From positions 416,856 through 480,855 of the forward strand of contig JAJEKV010000164.1 of the NCBI GenBank assembly GCA_021234155.1: a stretch of 64,000 nt of DNA. Direction: 5' to 3'. Positions within the stretch are counted from its first letter, which is position 1. The number at the start of each line of letters is the position of its first letter. The notes below the pieces were generated by a model. That model saw nothing but the letters and a program-made list of their open reading frames with translations, made no database searches and was not told the DNA's origin. Positions 45,450-56,783 of the stretch are shown here, in pieces. The position numbers and the translations under genes are program-made. This stretch comes from Isoetes taiwanensis (taxonomy: Eukaryota; Streptophyta; Lycopodiopsida; Isoetales; Isoetaceae).

Positions 45450-46790
45450 GATGCCCTGGACACATTCTGCCAAGTGACTGATATGCACGTCAACCTGGCC
45501 AAGACTAAGGTGGTTTTCATATCATCTTCACGTCAGCTGAGGGTCCCCTCCTTCAGTTACCAAGGCCAGAATGTGGAAGTTGCATCCACATACAAGTATT
45601 TGGGAGTGGAGTTTCCTTCTACTATGCACTGGGACACATCCATACGACTGCGAGTGATGGCAGGCTGGAAGGCACTATATGCAATGCAAAACAATAGTCA
45701 TAGAGCGGAGTTGTATGATTGGGCCCATCAGTCACACCTGTTCAAGGTCTTAGTAGAACCTGTCCTTTTATACGGGGTGGAAGTATGGGGCCCAATAGTA
45801 TCACTTGCTACTTGGAATGACTTGGAGCAGGTCCAGAAAGCCTTCTTAGTACGAGCACTAGGGGTGAAGTCCACAGTCCCATATCAAATTCTACTGCAGG
45901 AGACATGATTCTTGCCTCTTCAGAGGGCGGCCCTTGATCGCCACATTGTCTATTTTCAGAAGGTGATCAATATGGACGATGCTCGTCTCCCTAAACTAGC
46001 TTATATCATGGCAATAGGGCCGCAGCGCCTCAAGGCCTGCTGGAGGGAAAAGAGAGCTCAATGGTTGGCTAGATGGAATGTGCAGGAGCACAGGTGTATA
46101 CATGTGCAAACAGAGGCAGATCGCCATAGCTTGAGGCAATATCTTGACGCTTGCTTCCTCAGCAAGCTTTGCGATGCCAATGCCCTTGAACATGTCAAGA
46201 CAACACACTATCAGCGCCACATAAATCCCACATTGGAACGAGGCCCGCAATGCTACTTGCGTACCCACTTGCCCATGAAAAGGCGCAGACTCATTGCCTC
46301 CATTCGCACAGGGGCACATCATCTTCGAATTAAGACGGGTAGATGGATTGGTGAGCCATGCCAGGACAGGCTCTGTCAATGCTGCCAAATGGGAGTCATT
46401 GAGGATGAATCTCATACCCTTCAAAGTTGCCCAATATATGATCAAATTCGGACGCGCTATGCTGAGTTGGTCAGGCCTAGCCAGCCGTTACATGTGACAT
46501 TGAGCACAGCATCCGTACGGGTGCTGGGATCATACCTTCAGGAGGTTATGGACATGCGAGATCAGCTATGTCCTTGGGCACACACTTGACATGTATATAT
46601 ACATTGATGTATACTTGTACAGTTTGACATCATTCTTATTACTGCCACGGCTTTTCCCTCGAAAACCCTTCGGGGCGGGGGTTTTTTAACCCGGACAGTA
46701 ATAAGTTTGCTGCGCTCCTTGTGGGTCCCATAGGCCGATTGGCCTCAGTGGACGATAAAAAATCATTCTCATTCTCATTCTTTTCTGCTT
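45450..46790 (+). mobile_element. LINE 3' half with CCHC region and (CATTCT)n tail
   Basis: Coding starts abruptly near 45,450 with LFDALDTFCQVTDMHVNLAK, the end of the reverse transcriptase, then TYKYLGVEF. One in-frame TGA at about 45,906 splits two frames (45,474-45,908 and 45,912-46,589) that are otherwise continuous. The second carries RRLIASIRTGAHHLR and CQCCQMGVIEDESHTLQSC, a CCHC finger usual at the C-terminus of such LINEs. After the stop come a hairpin (CGAAAACCCTTCGGGG), the block CCCATAGGCCGATTGGCCTC..GTGGACGATAAAA, and a CATTCT repeat. It is truncated at the 5' side. TCTTTTC on both sides is a weak target-duplication candidate. Confidence 0.85.
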
Positions 46791-47789
46791 ATATCATTTG
46801 AAAAGCAATTCCATTGGTTGGTCAGACTCAAAGTGATGGCCAAGTAGTCTGCCTCTTTGCTTTTTGGTAAGAGTTCTGGTTACAGTAACACCAACCAAAG
46901 GTGCATGGTCCAAGGCCTTATTTGGTAAAAGGTATTCACTTGAGCTAGTAACGTAGTTTGATATCTTTCCATCTTGGGGAAAAGAACATGTGTGTTTTGT
47001 AGATTCTGGCCGCTTTTGAAATCCATTTAAAGTTTAAGAGGTTATGGACTTGTCATAGTTCCCAAAGGTGACAGCTCACATATTCTGTCATTGGGAATCT
47101 GCTTTTGTATGCAAAAGTGCTACCTTCACCTGCTTCTATTTCGCATATATATAGTTGTTGGTATTGTCTGGGTCATACTTTGTCCCCCGTAACGAATACC
47201 ACATGTGCTATGGCGGAGAATTCTCTTGACTGTTGCAAGGGACTTTGAAGCATAGTTTGTTTGTGAGCTTAGCTTTTACAAGAGAATAATAACATTTCAT
47301 GCTTGAATCCGCTATTTTCAACCAAGATCTAATGCTTAATCCTTTATTAGAGACTGGATTGTTTTTCAGTTGGTAAATACAACCTTGGTTTGTGGAGTTT
47401 AAGGCATAAGATGAGAATGGTGGATTCAGAATTTTGAGGCTACTAGATCCATGGTGATGCCAATTGAGAAATGAACCAAAAATAGTCAGTAAAAGGAAGT
47501 TGCTTTTGTACGACGATCATGCATTCTGCAAACTTTTTGTCTTTACAGGTATTGAAGTCCCTATGTATTACGGATGGAAGAGATTCATCGTCCTCCTAAT
47601 GCGGTCTCTTTCTTCTTGCAGATATATGCTTCATGATAAATCAAGATCGGGTGCAGGTGGCATAAGCTCGTTGCTGAAATTCTGCTGATTTTATTCATGC
47701 AAGCTTTGCTCCTAAGTTCCTTTTTTGGCCCCAGTACATTTCTTGAGTATACTGGCGTAAGTTTGCATTAGCTTGAACCTTGAGAACAT
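46791..47789. other. No gene seen
   Basis: Non-coding texture; short frames only. Confidence 0.35.
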
Positions 47790-49010
47790 GTGGAGTTCCA
47801 TTCTATTTGCACTAATTGCTCAAAACATCTCAATTTTATTTCATCTTCGCCATATGTTTTGCAGGCACTGAGCAATGTCATCCATAATTCTGCCACGTAT
47901 AACTGTCGTGCACGTGCAAACAGGTCAACCATGCAAATATAGTGATCTACAATTGGGAAAATTCTATATTCTTCTGTCATCCTTTTGAAATATGTTTGAC
48001 CCTCGTATATAAGGTTAGCATGACATCCAGTGAGAAGGCAAACAAATGTTGCACCATCTGGATTTATTCCATGCTCTTATATGTTCTCGAAACACTGAAC
48101 AATCATGCTACCTTGATAGTTCATGCCATATCCTCCTAGAAAACGTTCTTGTCAAAAACTTTCCGTCCATCTGCAATTGAGCCACGTCTCACATATATGT
48201 CAACTATGGCATTAGCGACAAAAGGATCTGCTCCAAGTTATGCAATGTCATCAGGGGAGACACCTTCTACCTGCATCTCATAAAAGCAATTTAATGCTTC
48301 CTGACCATGCCCGTGTTCAGTATAAGCTTCAATAAGGGTTGTCCAAGGACTGGAAGATTGTTGAAGACTTTTCTTGCCTCTGTGAGTGAGTTGCACTTGG
48401 CATGCACGTCAATTAAAGTATTACAAATGATAATATCTTGCCCAAACCCATTGTCCAAAACTATGTTGTGTACAATTTTGGCCTTACACATGATGCCTAT
48501 ACCACTACAAGCTTTTAACACCCATATAAATGTGACAGCATTTGGCGACACACATTCTACTTGCATTCTCTCAAAACAATTGATAGTTTTTTCACTAAGC
48601 TCGTTTTCACAATCTCCTATCAAAGCATTCCATGACAATGTCTTGAACTAATAGATTTCCAAATACTTCTCGTGCCTTCACAATGGAACCACATTTGGCA
48701 TATATGTTGACTAGAGCATTCCCTGCAGAAGGGTCTCTTTGAAATCTGTTGTATACAATTTGAGTATGTAATTCTCTGCCTTTGCTGATTGCACCAGGGA
48801 AGACACATGATTTTAAGCTGCAAACATGTGTGACATTGTCTAGTGAAATTACCTTCCGATTGCCAGGCATTTTAACAGATCAGAGCAGCTTCATGCTCAA
48901 CATATCTTGAAATTAATGCATTCCATGATACAACATCTTGAACTTGCAGGTGATCAAACAGATAATTTGCCTCTGTAAGTGATCCACATTTCGAATACAT
49001 GACTATCATG
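47790..49010 (-). pseudogene. PPR (PLS-type) protein pseudogene
   Basis: Read on the minus strand, typical plant pentatricopeptide phrases follow one another in changing frames: YSKCGSLTEANYLFDHLQ, VQDVVSWNALISRY, CSLKSCVFPGAISKGRELH, GNALVNIYAKCGSIVKAREV, SWNALIGDCENEL, CFERMQVECVSPNAVTF, NTLIDVHAKCNSLTEARKVF, DPFVANAIVDIYVRRGSI and finally VDHYICMVDLFARARQL. Such proteins bind organelle RNA and many guide C-to-U editing. No E or DYW end is visible. At least four frameshifts or stops (for example near 48,650 and 48,310) make it non-functional. The wording of the repeats resembles the large PPR families of seedless vascular plants, which is an impression only. Confidence 0.85.
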
Positions 49011-49507
49011 ACTGCAACCAACACAAATATCTTTTTGAAAGCCTTGTTTGGCCAATCTATGGTGTCATTGTGCTACATGAAGTTAAGAAGTTTAGAGTAT
49101 CATATTTTCCAAACTAAAGAGAACATTAAGACATTAAGAATAGACAACGAGACAACATTTTAATATGACCAATGAGATGGCATTCAAAGGGGAATCACGA
49201 GTATTAATGCTCATTCTTAAATGAGACAAGAAGAACATGACCTTTACACCTTCACAAGCACATTGAACTTGCATTCTTGCTAACAGTTGCTTTATGTTGT
49301 GATAGATTATCAAATTGCTAGGCAAAAAGACTCTCTAAAAAGGACTTTTTATCGGATGCCCTAATGGAAAATTTAAATCTTGGAAATGTAGCCGTAGCAG
49401 TAAGAAGGTTAAGCAGCAGTAAGAAGGTTAAACAGTTAGGCAAGTTAGCTATGTGAAGGCTATCCACCCAATCAATAGAGCTGACGACTCCATAAACCCT
49501 TAAGAAA

Positions 49508-49541
49508 CTGGAGGGCAACCCTCCGTGCGCAGCACCTTGTT
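49508..49541 (+). repeat. Short dispersed repeat, copy 2
   Basis: Partner of 11,065-11,097, with the shared core GTGCGCAGCA.CTTGTT. Confidence 0.5.
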
Positions 49542-49599
49542 TTTTCTAGTTTCTAGGTTACTGATATAAGGTTTGAGACATATATGAGGTTTATACTCT

Positions 49600-49780
49600 A
49601 TCAAGTTTTGTTTGCCAATAAAACTCCAAGCCCAGAAGTTATCTCTATTCTGAATAAACTGTGCAATGATCCCAAGAATGCAATTTTTATTCTGAGCGGC
49701 CGAGATCAAGAAACTTTAGGCAACTGGTTCTCTCCATGTGAGAAACTGGGAGTTGCAGCTGAGCATGGTTATTTTTACAG
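49600..49780 (+). pseudogene. Orphan exon of a class II trehalose-phosphate synthase
   Basis: KTPSPEVISILNKLCNDPKN, then AIFILSGRDQETLGNWFSP and GVAAEHGYFYR are the characteristic start of the phosphatase-like domain of plant class II TPS proteins. The exon ends at a GTTAGT donor (49,781). The DYDGT motif that should lie just upstream, and every other exon, are missing from this window, so this is a captured or left-over single exon. It is open and well conserved, which suggests recent capture. Confidence 0.8.
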
Positions 49781-50214
49781 GTTAGTATCTATTCATGATA
49801 GATGTAGGGTTTGTCTTTCATTTCTTTTGGGAATTTACAATGAATATATGCTTCAACCCTTTGACAACATCACAATAATCAATGCATAGGTTCTCTTATT
49901 AGATGGAAATAAAACATAAACTGAGTAAAGCGCAAGAGACATTCTTGATGCCTTTCAAGTTGTTTGTATTGAAGGCCTTGATATGATTCCTTTTCATCAA
50001 GGGTAAAGTAATCTTCATCTGTTTATTGGTACTTCTAAGCCATAGTTTCTATCTTGCAGTCAATCATTTTTCAGGCATTATTTTTATATAAATTGTTTTG
50101 AAACTTTTCCCATGGCACTCATATTATTGTTGAATTGCCAAGTGGTCAAAGGATGGAGAATGGCAAAACTTGCATAGAAGCAAAGGAAAATGCATTTCCG
50201 TGATGCAGATCCAA

Positions 50215-50325
50215 ATGAGAGTTACAATATTTAGCTACACATCTCAGCCAATTTACTCAGTTTGTTAAGGCTACGCTTTTGAGCATCAAGGTTTTGAAAG
50301 TGAGACCGGGTGTAAATCCAAGCCA
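50215..50325 (-). pseudogene. Small relic of the chalcone synthase 3' end
   Basis: The run from ACAATATTTAGCTACACATCTCAGCC to GTGAGACCGGGTGTAAATCC matches the last about 15 codons plus 3' flank of the intact gene (58,470-58,575) at roughly 80-85%. It is the most diverged of the relics, so probably the oldest. Confidence 0.7.
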
Positions 50326-51760
50326 TCAGAGTCGGTAATTTTGGCTTTATTGTGGGAAACCACCCTTAGGGCATGTTTGTATGGGTCTATCGACTTGGAC
50401 ATGGACTTTAGAAATTTAGGCGCGAGACCTGACCTTACACAAATCAAGACAGGAAATCCAATCTTCCATTTATGAATAAAATTGGGGTTGGCTTTGCAGC
50501 CACCTTGCATGGGTGGTACAACTTAAACTTGGGTTGTTCATTTGAAGGCGGATTTAGACTTGGATTTCTTGTTCTTTGAAGTCGGGTCTACATCATGGTA
50601 ACGTACCCTTACAGGATCCGTGACTTTAGCTTCATTTGGCGAGAACACTAAACGCTTCGGGTGCTTTCCCATGGGTGAAGAAACTTAAGGTTTCCTGAAA
50701 GTCACATAGAAACTTTTGGTGTTCACGTGAACACCTCAACTGAGTGGCCCAGGTTCAGGACCTCTGCTTGGAAAGTAAAGCCAAGCTATTTCTTGAAGCC
50801 TAGGTTTGGACATGACTTCCCCTCCATCGGTTTAGATATTCGTTGCTAGATTTTGGTTCTAGATCTATCGGCTTAGATTTGGAGTGCCAGATCTTGAGGT
50901 TTGTTGTTCATGGGAACATAGAAATTGTGAATTCATGCTTGGCATCCAGGTCTCTCCATTTAGATATGTTCATCGAAAAGCACCCTTAGTACATGCCAAT
51001 ATCTCAACATATATAAGGCAGTCCCAATTTTTGTTTGATTGTAATATTTTTTCCCCAGCAAATAATTTGGGGGCGACACGTATCTGAGAAAAACCTGGAA
51101 GAGACATGTATCTTGGAAAAAAAATGGGGTTGGGGGGGGAGGGAAAGAGTGATGTACCTTTCTTCCTCTGCAAACAATCCGGCCATTGCTTCCAGCCTAG
51201 TTTCGGCAATGGGGCAATCATGCTTCTTCTGGCTTCCGCCCCAGTTCCGGCCATAGCTTCTTCGTGCTTCTTATTCTTCATTTGTAATGCATTTGGCCCT
51301 TTTTGGGTTTTGTGTAGCTCAGAGCAGGGCAGATTGGGGTATAAAAGTTCATCATTTTTCTGCCATAACAACAAGGTAGCGAAATGGGTCTAAGCTGTAA
51401 AATCGGCTTTCTTTTCTATGTCATTCTTGGTGGCAACAGCTATTGCTCTGCCAGGAGTTGAAGGCCTCGAAGAAACAGGGCTTTAGAGGGTTTCAGCATT
51501 TTTGGCGGCATGTTTATTTAGAGCAGGTTCCAGCATAATCAATTTATTGCAGCTTTCTTGGCAACGGGGCAAGTTGCATTTAGATGTTTCTTGCATTCTT
51601 GACCTTAGCTTACTTTGCTTTCTCCTTTCGCTGTCCGATGCAGGATGTGCAGGGCCTTATGCCTGCTGATGAAGAGAGCTTGACTGATGAAATCATCTGG
51701 GAGACATTACCGGTACAGTAGTAACTTCAAAGATTAATGAAAGATCTACTTTGCCATTTT
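50326..51760. other. No gene recognised
   Basis: Short frames only; a G-run at 51,127-51,146. Confidence 0.35.
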
Positions 51761-52716
51761 TTATTTTTGCAGAATAGTTTTCAAACTTGCAAGGGCCTCC
51801 AAAGCATCAGGATCCCAGTTCGTTTTATCCAATATCCTGCAAGTGTCATTTATTAACTCATGAGTTCTATCAAGCTTTCCTGTACTGGCTCTAAGTTGTC
51901 CATGCTGACCACGGTTGGCCTGGTGTGCATACATCTTGTTATTGCAGGATAATCTCTTCTCTGGCCCATCGGTGTAGCCATGTCGCCCCCTAGTTCTAAT
52001 CTCTTCTGTAATGCAAGAGTAGTTGCAGCCCATGTCACCAGGTACTTCAATAGATGTTTCATGGCAGACGGTATTATTGTCAAAGTCATAAAGGGACAAT
52101 GAAGCCAAAGATTCAGATACCATAGTATAATGAGAACCCCGTAAATTGCTGGTAGCATCCTGGTTACTACATGTTGTCCCTCCAGGCAAAGGTTCCACTT
52201 TTCTGGAATCCAAGGACGTGGCTTTAGATGGTATCGTAGTCAAGCCTTCAGGTGCTTTTGTATCCAAATGTCCTGAATCAGCAACTTGCTGTACCCTATG
52301 TTTTGAGATTAATAACTGTATTCTGATTTCGATTTTCCTTTTCTGGATAGTCCTCATGACAGATCTTTTCAACGGACATGTTGGAATGCTGGTGCACAGT
52401 ATGAAGCTCGTCATGCTCATATGATAACTGATGAGCTTCTTTAACCACGTTACTGCTATCTAAATCTTCTTTAGATTGAGATATGGGAGATGTTTTCAAA
52501 TCTTAATTTTCCAGAAGCTACAAGAGAAATGTCCAGTTGAGGAGCAGTATCAGGAACCCTAGAAGAACTCTCTCTCAGGGCATGAGAGGCTGCTGAGTGC
52601 CCATATAAGCTAGTTCCCTCATGAACTCCTGTATCATTTGGTATAACATTCCGGAGGATGTACCAATTATTTGCTACTCTTTTCATGTCTGCAGCACTTC
52701 TGGATAGCTGTTTCAA
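51761..52716 (-). pseudogene. Coding remnant of an unknown Ser-rich protein
   Basis: Three overlapping minus frames (52,716-52,471; 52,499-52,296; 52,420-51,761) join by two frameshifts into about 300 codons of coding-like, Ser/Asp/His-rich sequence. It starts LSRSAADMKRVANNWYILRN and ends TNWDPDALEALASLKTILQK with a stop. The last 20 residues look like an amphipathic helix. I do not recognise it. The joined piece could be the C-terminal part of a host gene carried here or left behind. No splice structure was fixed. Confidence 0.45.
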
Positions 52717-54884
52717 TGGTCTTCTTCATGGCGGCTACTATGTTCACAATGTTAAAACTAACTTGTAAGGCTCACATCTGAATGTTGACTTTCGTCTTTT
52801 AACATGTGTCAACAAAGGGAAGGTGCAATTTGGTGACCAATTGGCAAAGAACAAAATATTAGGTGTGTTGTTCATTTGTATGAATTCATCTTTTGCCCAT
52901 AAAAGAAAAGAAGCCACGAATAACCCTAACAGAGTATGCTGCTCTTTATAAGAAGTCCTGATGTAGTGTCCCATGCCGAATTAATATGGATGAGCAGATT
53001 ATTATGAAAGAGAAATCTATAACTTGGTAGCATCTGGCCAATTTTATAGGTTAGCTTTTGCCATAGAGAAGTTGATTTTGTTAGATTTCCCTTTCTGAAG
53101 TTGTCTTGAGATTTTGTTGTCTATGCTTCCTTCAACAATACTTGGATCCTACTTGGGATATTATTGGTATGCAGCTAATGACCTTCTGTAGCTGCCATAG
53201 ATGCATGCATTTTTTTGTCATTGAACACAGTTGGATAGAGGCTTTTCCAACCGTCTTTGCACAACTGATAAGGATGGAAAACATACCTTTGCAAAAATAC
53301 TGCTTGGTCGCCTCAAGAGACTGGGGAATTGATAATGGGTTGAATCTGCAGTGTTCAGTTATTGTTGGCACAATAAGAGCCTGAAGATGCATGGTGGTGG
53401 CCCTGAGGTGGTTGCTGGAAGACCCTTGGATCGTGCTTATAAATGAAAAAATGTCCACCTTGTGAGAGCTAGATTTTGTGAAGCACATTTAAAATACTTT
53501 TTCTTATGCATTTGCAACTGATACATAGGCAGTTGCAACAATTCGGAGGGAGTTTCAACAATTTGTTGTATGCATTGAGTATTCGAATGGAGGTGATGGA
53601 GTTGTAAGCACCAATCAAGCACCAATCTCCTCGCTTGCAGGTATCAACTTTAACATTTTATTGGCAGTTTTGCATTCCTATGTTGTCCTGTAACTCTAGA
53701 ATGTTTTGCTCACAATGGATGCAGGTGACATCAATCATTCTGGTTTGTCCTTGCCAGAGGATTTAAACACGAACTATATATTGATTTTCTAGCCATCGAT
53801 TTGAGAGAGAGTTTGGTTATGCATAGAATGGGATCCCTTTAAGTCATGGTTTGCAGGCAGAGAGCAGCTAGTTCAAGGTTGCATATGTTCATCATGATTT
53901 TGAGGCAACAAAATGCAGGCTGAATAAGTTTTCTACCAACCTACCACCTATTTAACGTTCTAAATTTGGCATGAATATTCCTTTCCTAAGATTAACATTA
54001 CAGCATTGAATTATCTTTATTCTATTAAAATGGCCATTAAAGGCCTACAATTTGCAGCACATAGAAACTAGGTGCACCTTGCAACAATGCAATCCAGTTA
54101 TTTTTTAATTGAAACTTTGTAGAATAGAATAGCCTTTGTTAGAAAAAGCCATAACATTCTTTATAAGCACTTTGAGATATTGTTTCTCAAGTAGTTGAAA
54201 AAGCATCATGCACTGCTGCCATGCAAAACCTATTGGGAAACAGGATTTTTGCTTTGTTTTCTCTTTATGCATTTTTAGTTCATCTTCATGTCGTTGAAAG
54301 TTTCATACTCGATGAACTGTCAACGTGTTGCTTTCTAGTGATGTTCCTAAAATAGGTACACGGTATTTTGTTCAGAAGTTTCAGTTTTCGTTTGCATCTT
54401 CATGTAGACTTATCGATAATTTCTTCCTGAGAACATTGTACGTGATAAGGTCCTCTATGAAAGTCCAAGTTTAATGGCTGCAAAAAGAGGTGGTATGCAA
54501 TAAGGTCCTCTATGAAAGGCCAAGCTTACTGGTCGCAAAAAGAGGTGGTGCTCATGACAACTAACCTTAGTATGGGTGCTCATCTGTTGGAGAACCAAAT
54601 CAGGCCATGTAACTATAGAGTAAACAAATTCACACATCGTTGTGGGCTTTTCATTCGTAGCAATGGTGGTGTTTTCTTTAGTATGTTTGTGGCTATTTAG
54701 GATAATTTATTGCTTTATTTCTCAGCAACAATTCATGGCTTAACTTATAGAAGAGTGGGCATAGCCAAGTGAACCATTAATTCTTCCCGTCTGGCCAAGT
54801 GAACCTTTAGCAGGGGGTTGAAGAAGAGAAACGTTCGCGGCGGCCTTGGCGGCGGCCACCGCGATAAGTTTGTTGTAATACTAA
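52717..54884. other. No gene recognised
   Basis: AT-rich, intron-like. A small imperfect direct repeat, GGTCCTCTATGAAAG.CCAAG, lies at 54,449 and 54,505. Confidence 0.35.
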
Positions 54885-55260
54885 ATTAACTTCAAAGCAA
54901 GGTCGAATAAAGACGGACATCAAAAGGAATTTGTATTTTGTAGATGGACAGAGAGAGAGCCAAAGAATGCTTGTTGAATGTATTATGTAACGGCTCTACA
55001 GCAGGCATTTATTGTAACAACAAGTAACATATATAATTATAATGAATTGAATAAAAAAAGACTTGAAATATTTAGCTACAAATCTCAGCCAATTTAATGG
55101 GCTCGTTAACTTGACAAGGGCACGCTTTTGAGCAGCAAGGTTTCGACGGTGAGACCAGGTCCAAATCCAAGTAGAATACCCCATTCACTCCCTTCCCCAG
55201 TAGTGCTGCTCTCTTGGGCCACAGATCTCTTTCTAACTTCGTCTAAAACAAACAACACTG
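54885..55260 (-). pseudogene. Chalcone synthase 3' fragment with its flank
   Basis: 55,105-55,260 matches the last 49-50 codons of the intact gene on the minus strand (from [11 protein letters not shown] through [10 protein letters not shown] to the stop), with an Ala-to-Pro change near the end. 54,885-55,104 is the 3' flank. The match stops at 55,260, where LTR-related sequence begins. In the intact copy the gene simply continues. Confidence 0.9.
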
Positions 55261-56783
55261 TAGGAGTCTCAGGAGCCTTTTATGTTCGTGCAAGACCCCA
55301 CCCCCACTTCACCACTGCGTCCCTTCTCTGGTGCTAAGCCAGACCATAGCGTCTACGACCCGGTGGTCTCTTGTACACATGCCGCAACTAATAGGAATAT
55401 TATAGGGCCCTATCTAGGAACATACTATCATACATGAGCTCGGTCTCTACTCCCCTTAAACCCCTGTTTAATGGAAGCTACCGAAATACTTCATAGATAC
55501 ATCGATCATTCCTTAACAGAGCACCATTCATAATTGAAATCTAATCCTACTTACCACAGAAGGGTTAATCTCAACAAAGGCAATCAGAAAAGAGTACTGA
55601 AGTACTATCCTACAATTCACAAACTAAACTACTACTAACCCGTGTTTCGGCTGGAACCATTATCGTGGGGTGCTTCCATATTGCTGTAAGTAGGGTGGCA
55701 GCGACAACTAGTGGGTGTTCAGCGATTTGGGGGAGTCAGCAACAGTCTTTGGGTGCTCAACTGCTCCTTGGGCGCTCTGCTGGGTCGATTATGGTTGATA
55801 AGGGGGTGGTGATCCACCTTGATGGCTCCAATTAGCATTCAACATCTTGTGTCGAGTTTGGCCGGTGGGCTTCCCAAACCATAATTAACTTAATTATCCT
55901 TCTTAAATATTAATTCCTTAATTATAGGTGGATGGTTTAGGAGGTGGTCTATGGATTACCAACAGATGGTGGCTGGGATCGCGATCTCCTTGAGAATGGG
56001 CAATTGGATGCGGGCTATCTTTGCCACTCGTGGGATGCCTCTACTCTTGCAAAGCCCAAGACGAGCACTATCACGCCGAGATTAATCCCGGCCTTGAGCA
56101 TGGACCCCATCGGCATTTTGAAAGCACACATCTGCGGAAGAAACGGAGAGCTATTGCCGCCATAAGGGCGGGTTCCCATTACCTCTAATTGAGGCAAGTA
56201 TTTGGGGGTGAATGGCGGGCACCGGGATCCCGAGGGAGGAGAGGATATGTCGGTGTTGTGAGATGCACGTGATAGAGGATGAGCACCATGCCCTCCCGGG
56301 TGCCAAAGATATGCCCATGTCGGCGGTGCACACCGATCTTAGATGCTCTCGACACACCGCTACATCGATTACTCACATCACCTATGGTAGCCTTGACGGG
56401 AGCTTACATCCTGCCAGATTTCGCGTCAGACTTGCTCTTCTGGGGCATGGTATTTGAGAGCCTATTGTTAGGGTTTTTCCTCCCAAGTGGGGGTTTTTTC
56501 ATCCCGGTAGTAGGGTTCTACTGTACAGTTACATTGTTTGTTTTCGGTGTTGGGGTTTTTGGCTTTTTTGCCTGTTCTGTGCCGTCTCATAGGCCTCTGG
56601 CCTCCGTGGACGTTAAAATAAACTTCCTTCCTTCCTTCCTTCCTTAATGATTAAATTAGTATAGCTAATTTAATCCCTTTTAGGTCAACCCCCTAGGTTA
56701 CCATACCCCATGGTGGCGTATCTATACTGGGTGACGTGTCAATGTATTTATACGCATACCGTATAAATACTTGGAACGTCACA
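55261..56783 (-). mobile_element. Truncated LTR related to 7,776-9,388, holding a LINE
   Basis: The CATGCCGCAACTAATAGGAA region and the final ..GGAACGTCACA match the LTR at 7.8-9.4 kb. The left end lacks TGTGACG, so it is truncated. Near the right end GTATTTATACG and CGTATAAATAC form a hairpin at the place where the other LTR has a different hairpin. A LINE 3' fragment occupies about 55,928-56,645. Confidence 0.65.
55928..56645 (+). mobile_element. LINE 3' fragment with (CTTC)n tail
   Basis: Decayed coding words HYHAEINPGLEHGP, KKRRAIAAIRAGSHYL and CRCCEMHVIEDEHHAL match HYQRHINPTLERGP, RRLIASIRTGAHHL and CQCCQMGVIEDESHTL of the LINE at 45.45 kb. The 3' end carries CTCATAGGCCTCTGGCCTCC..GTGGACGTTAAAATAA and then a CTTC repeat (56,622-56,645). 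It has many frameshifts and no 5' part. Confidence 0.8.

Noticed and set aside
45059-45488. Minus-strand frames left of the LINE
   Set aside because: No LINE or other motif; the plus-strand LINE starts inside this stretch.
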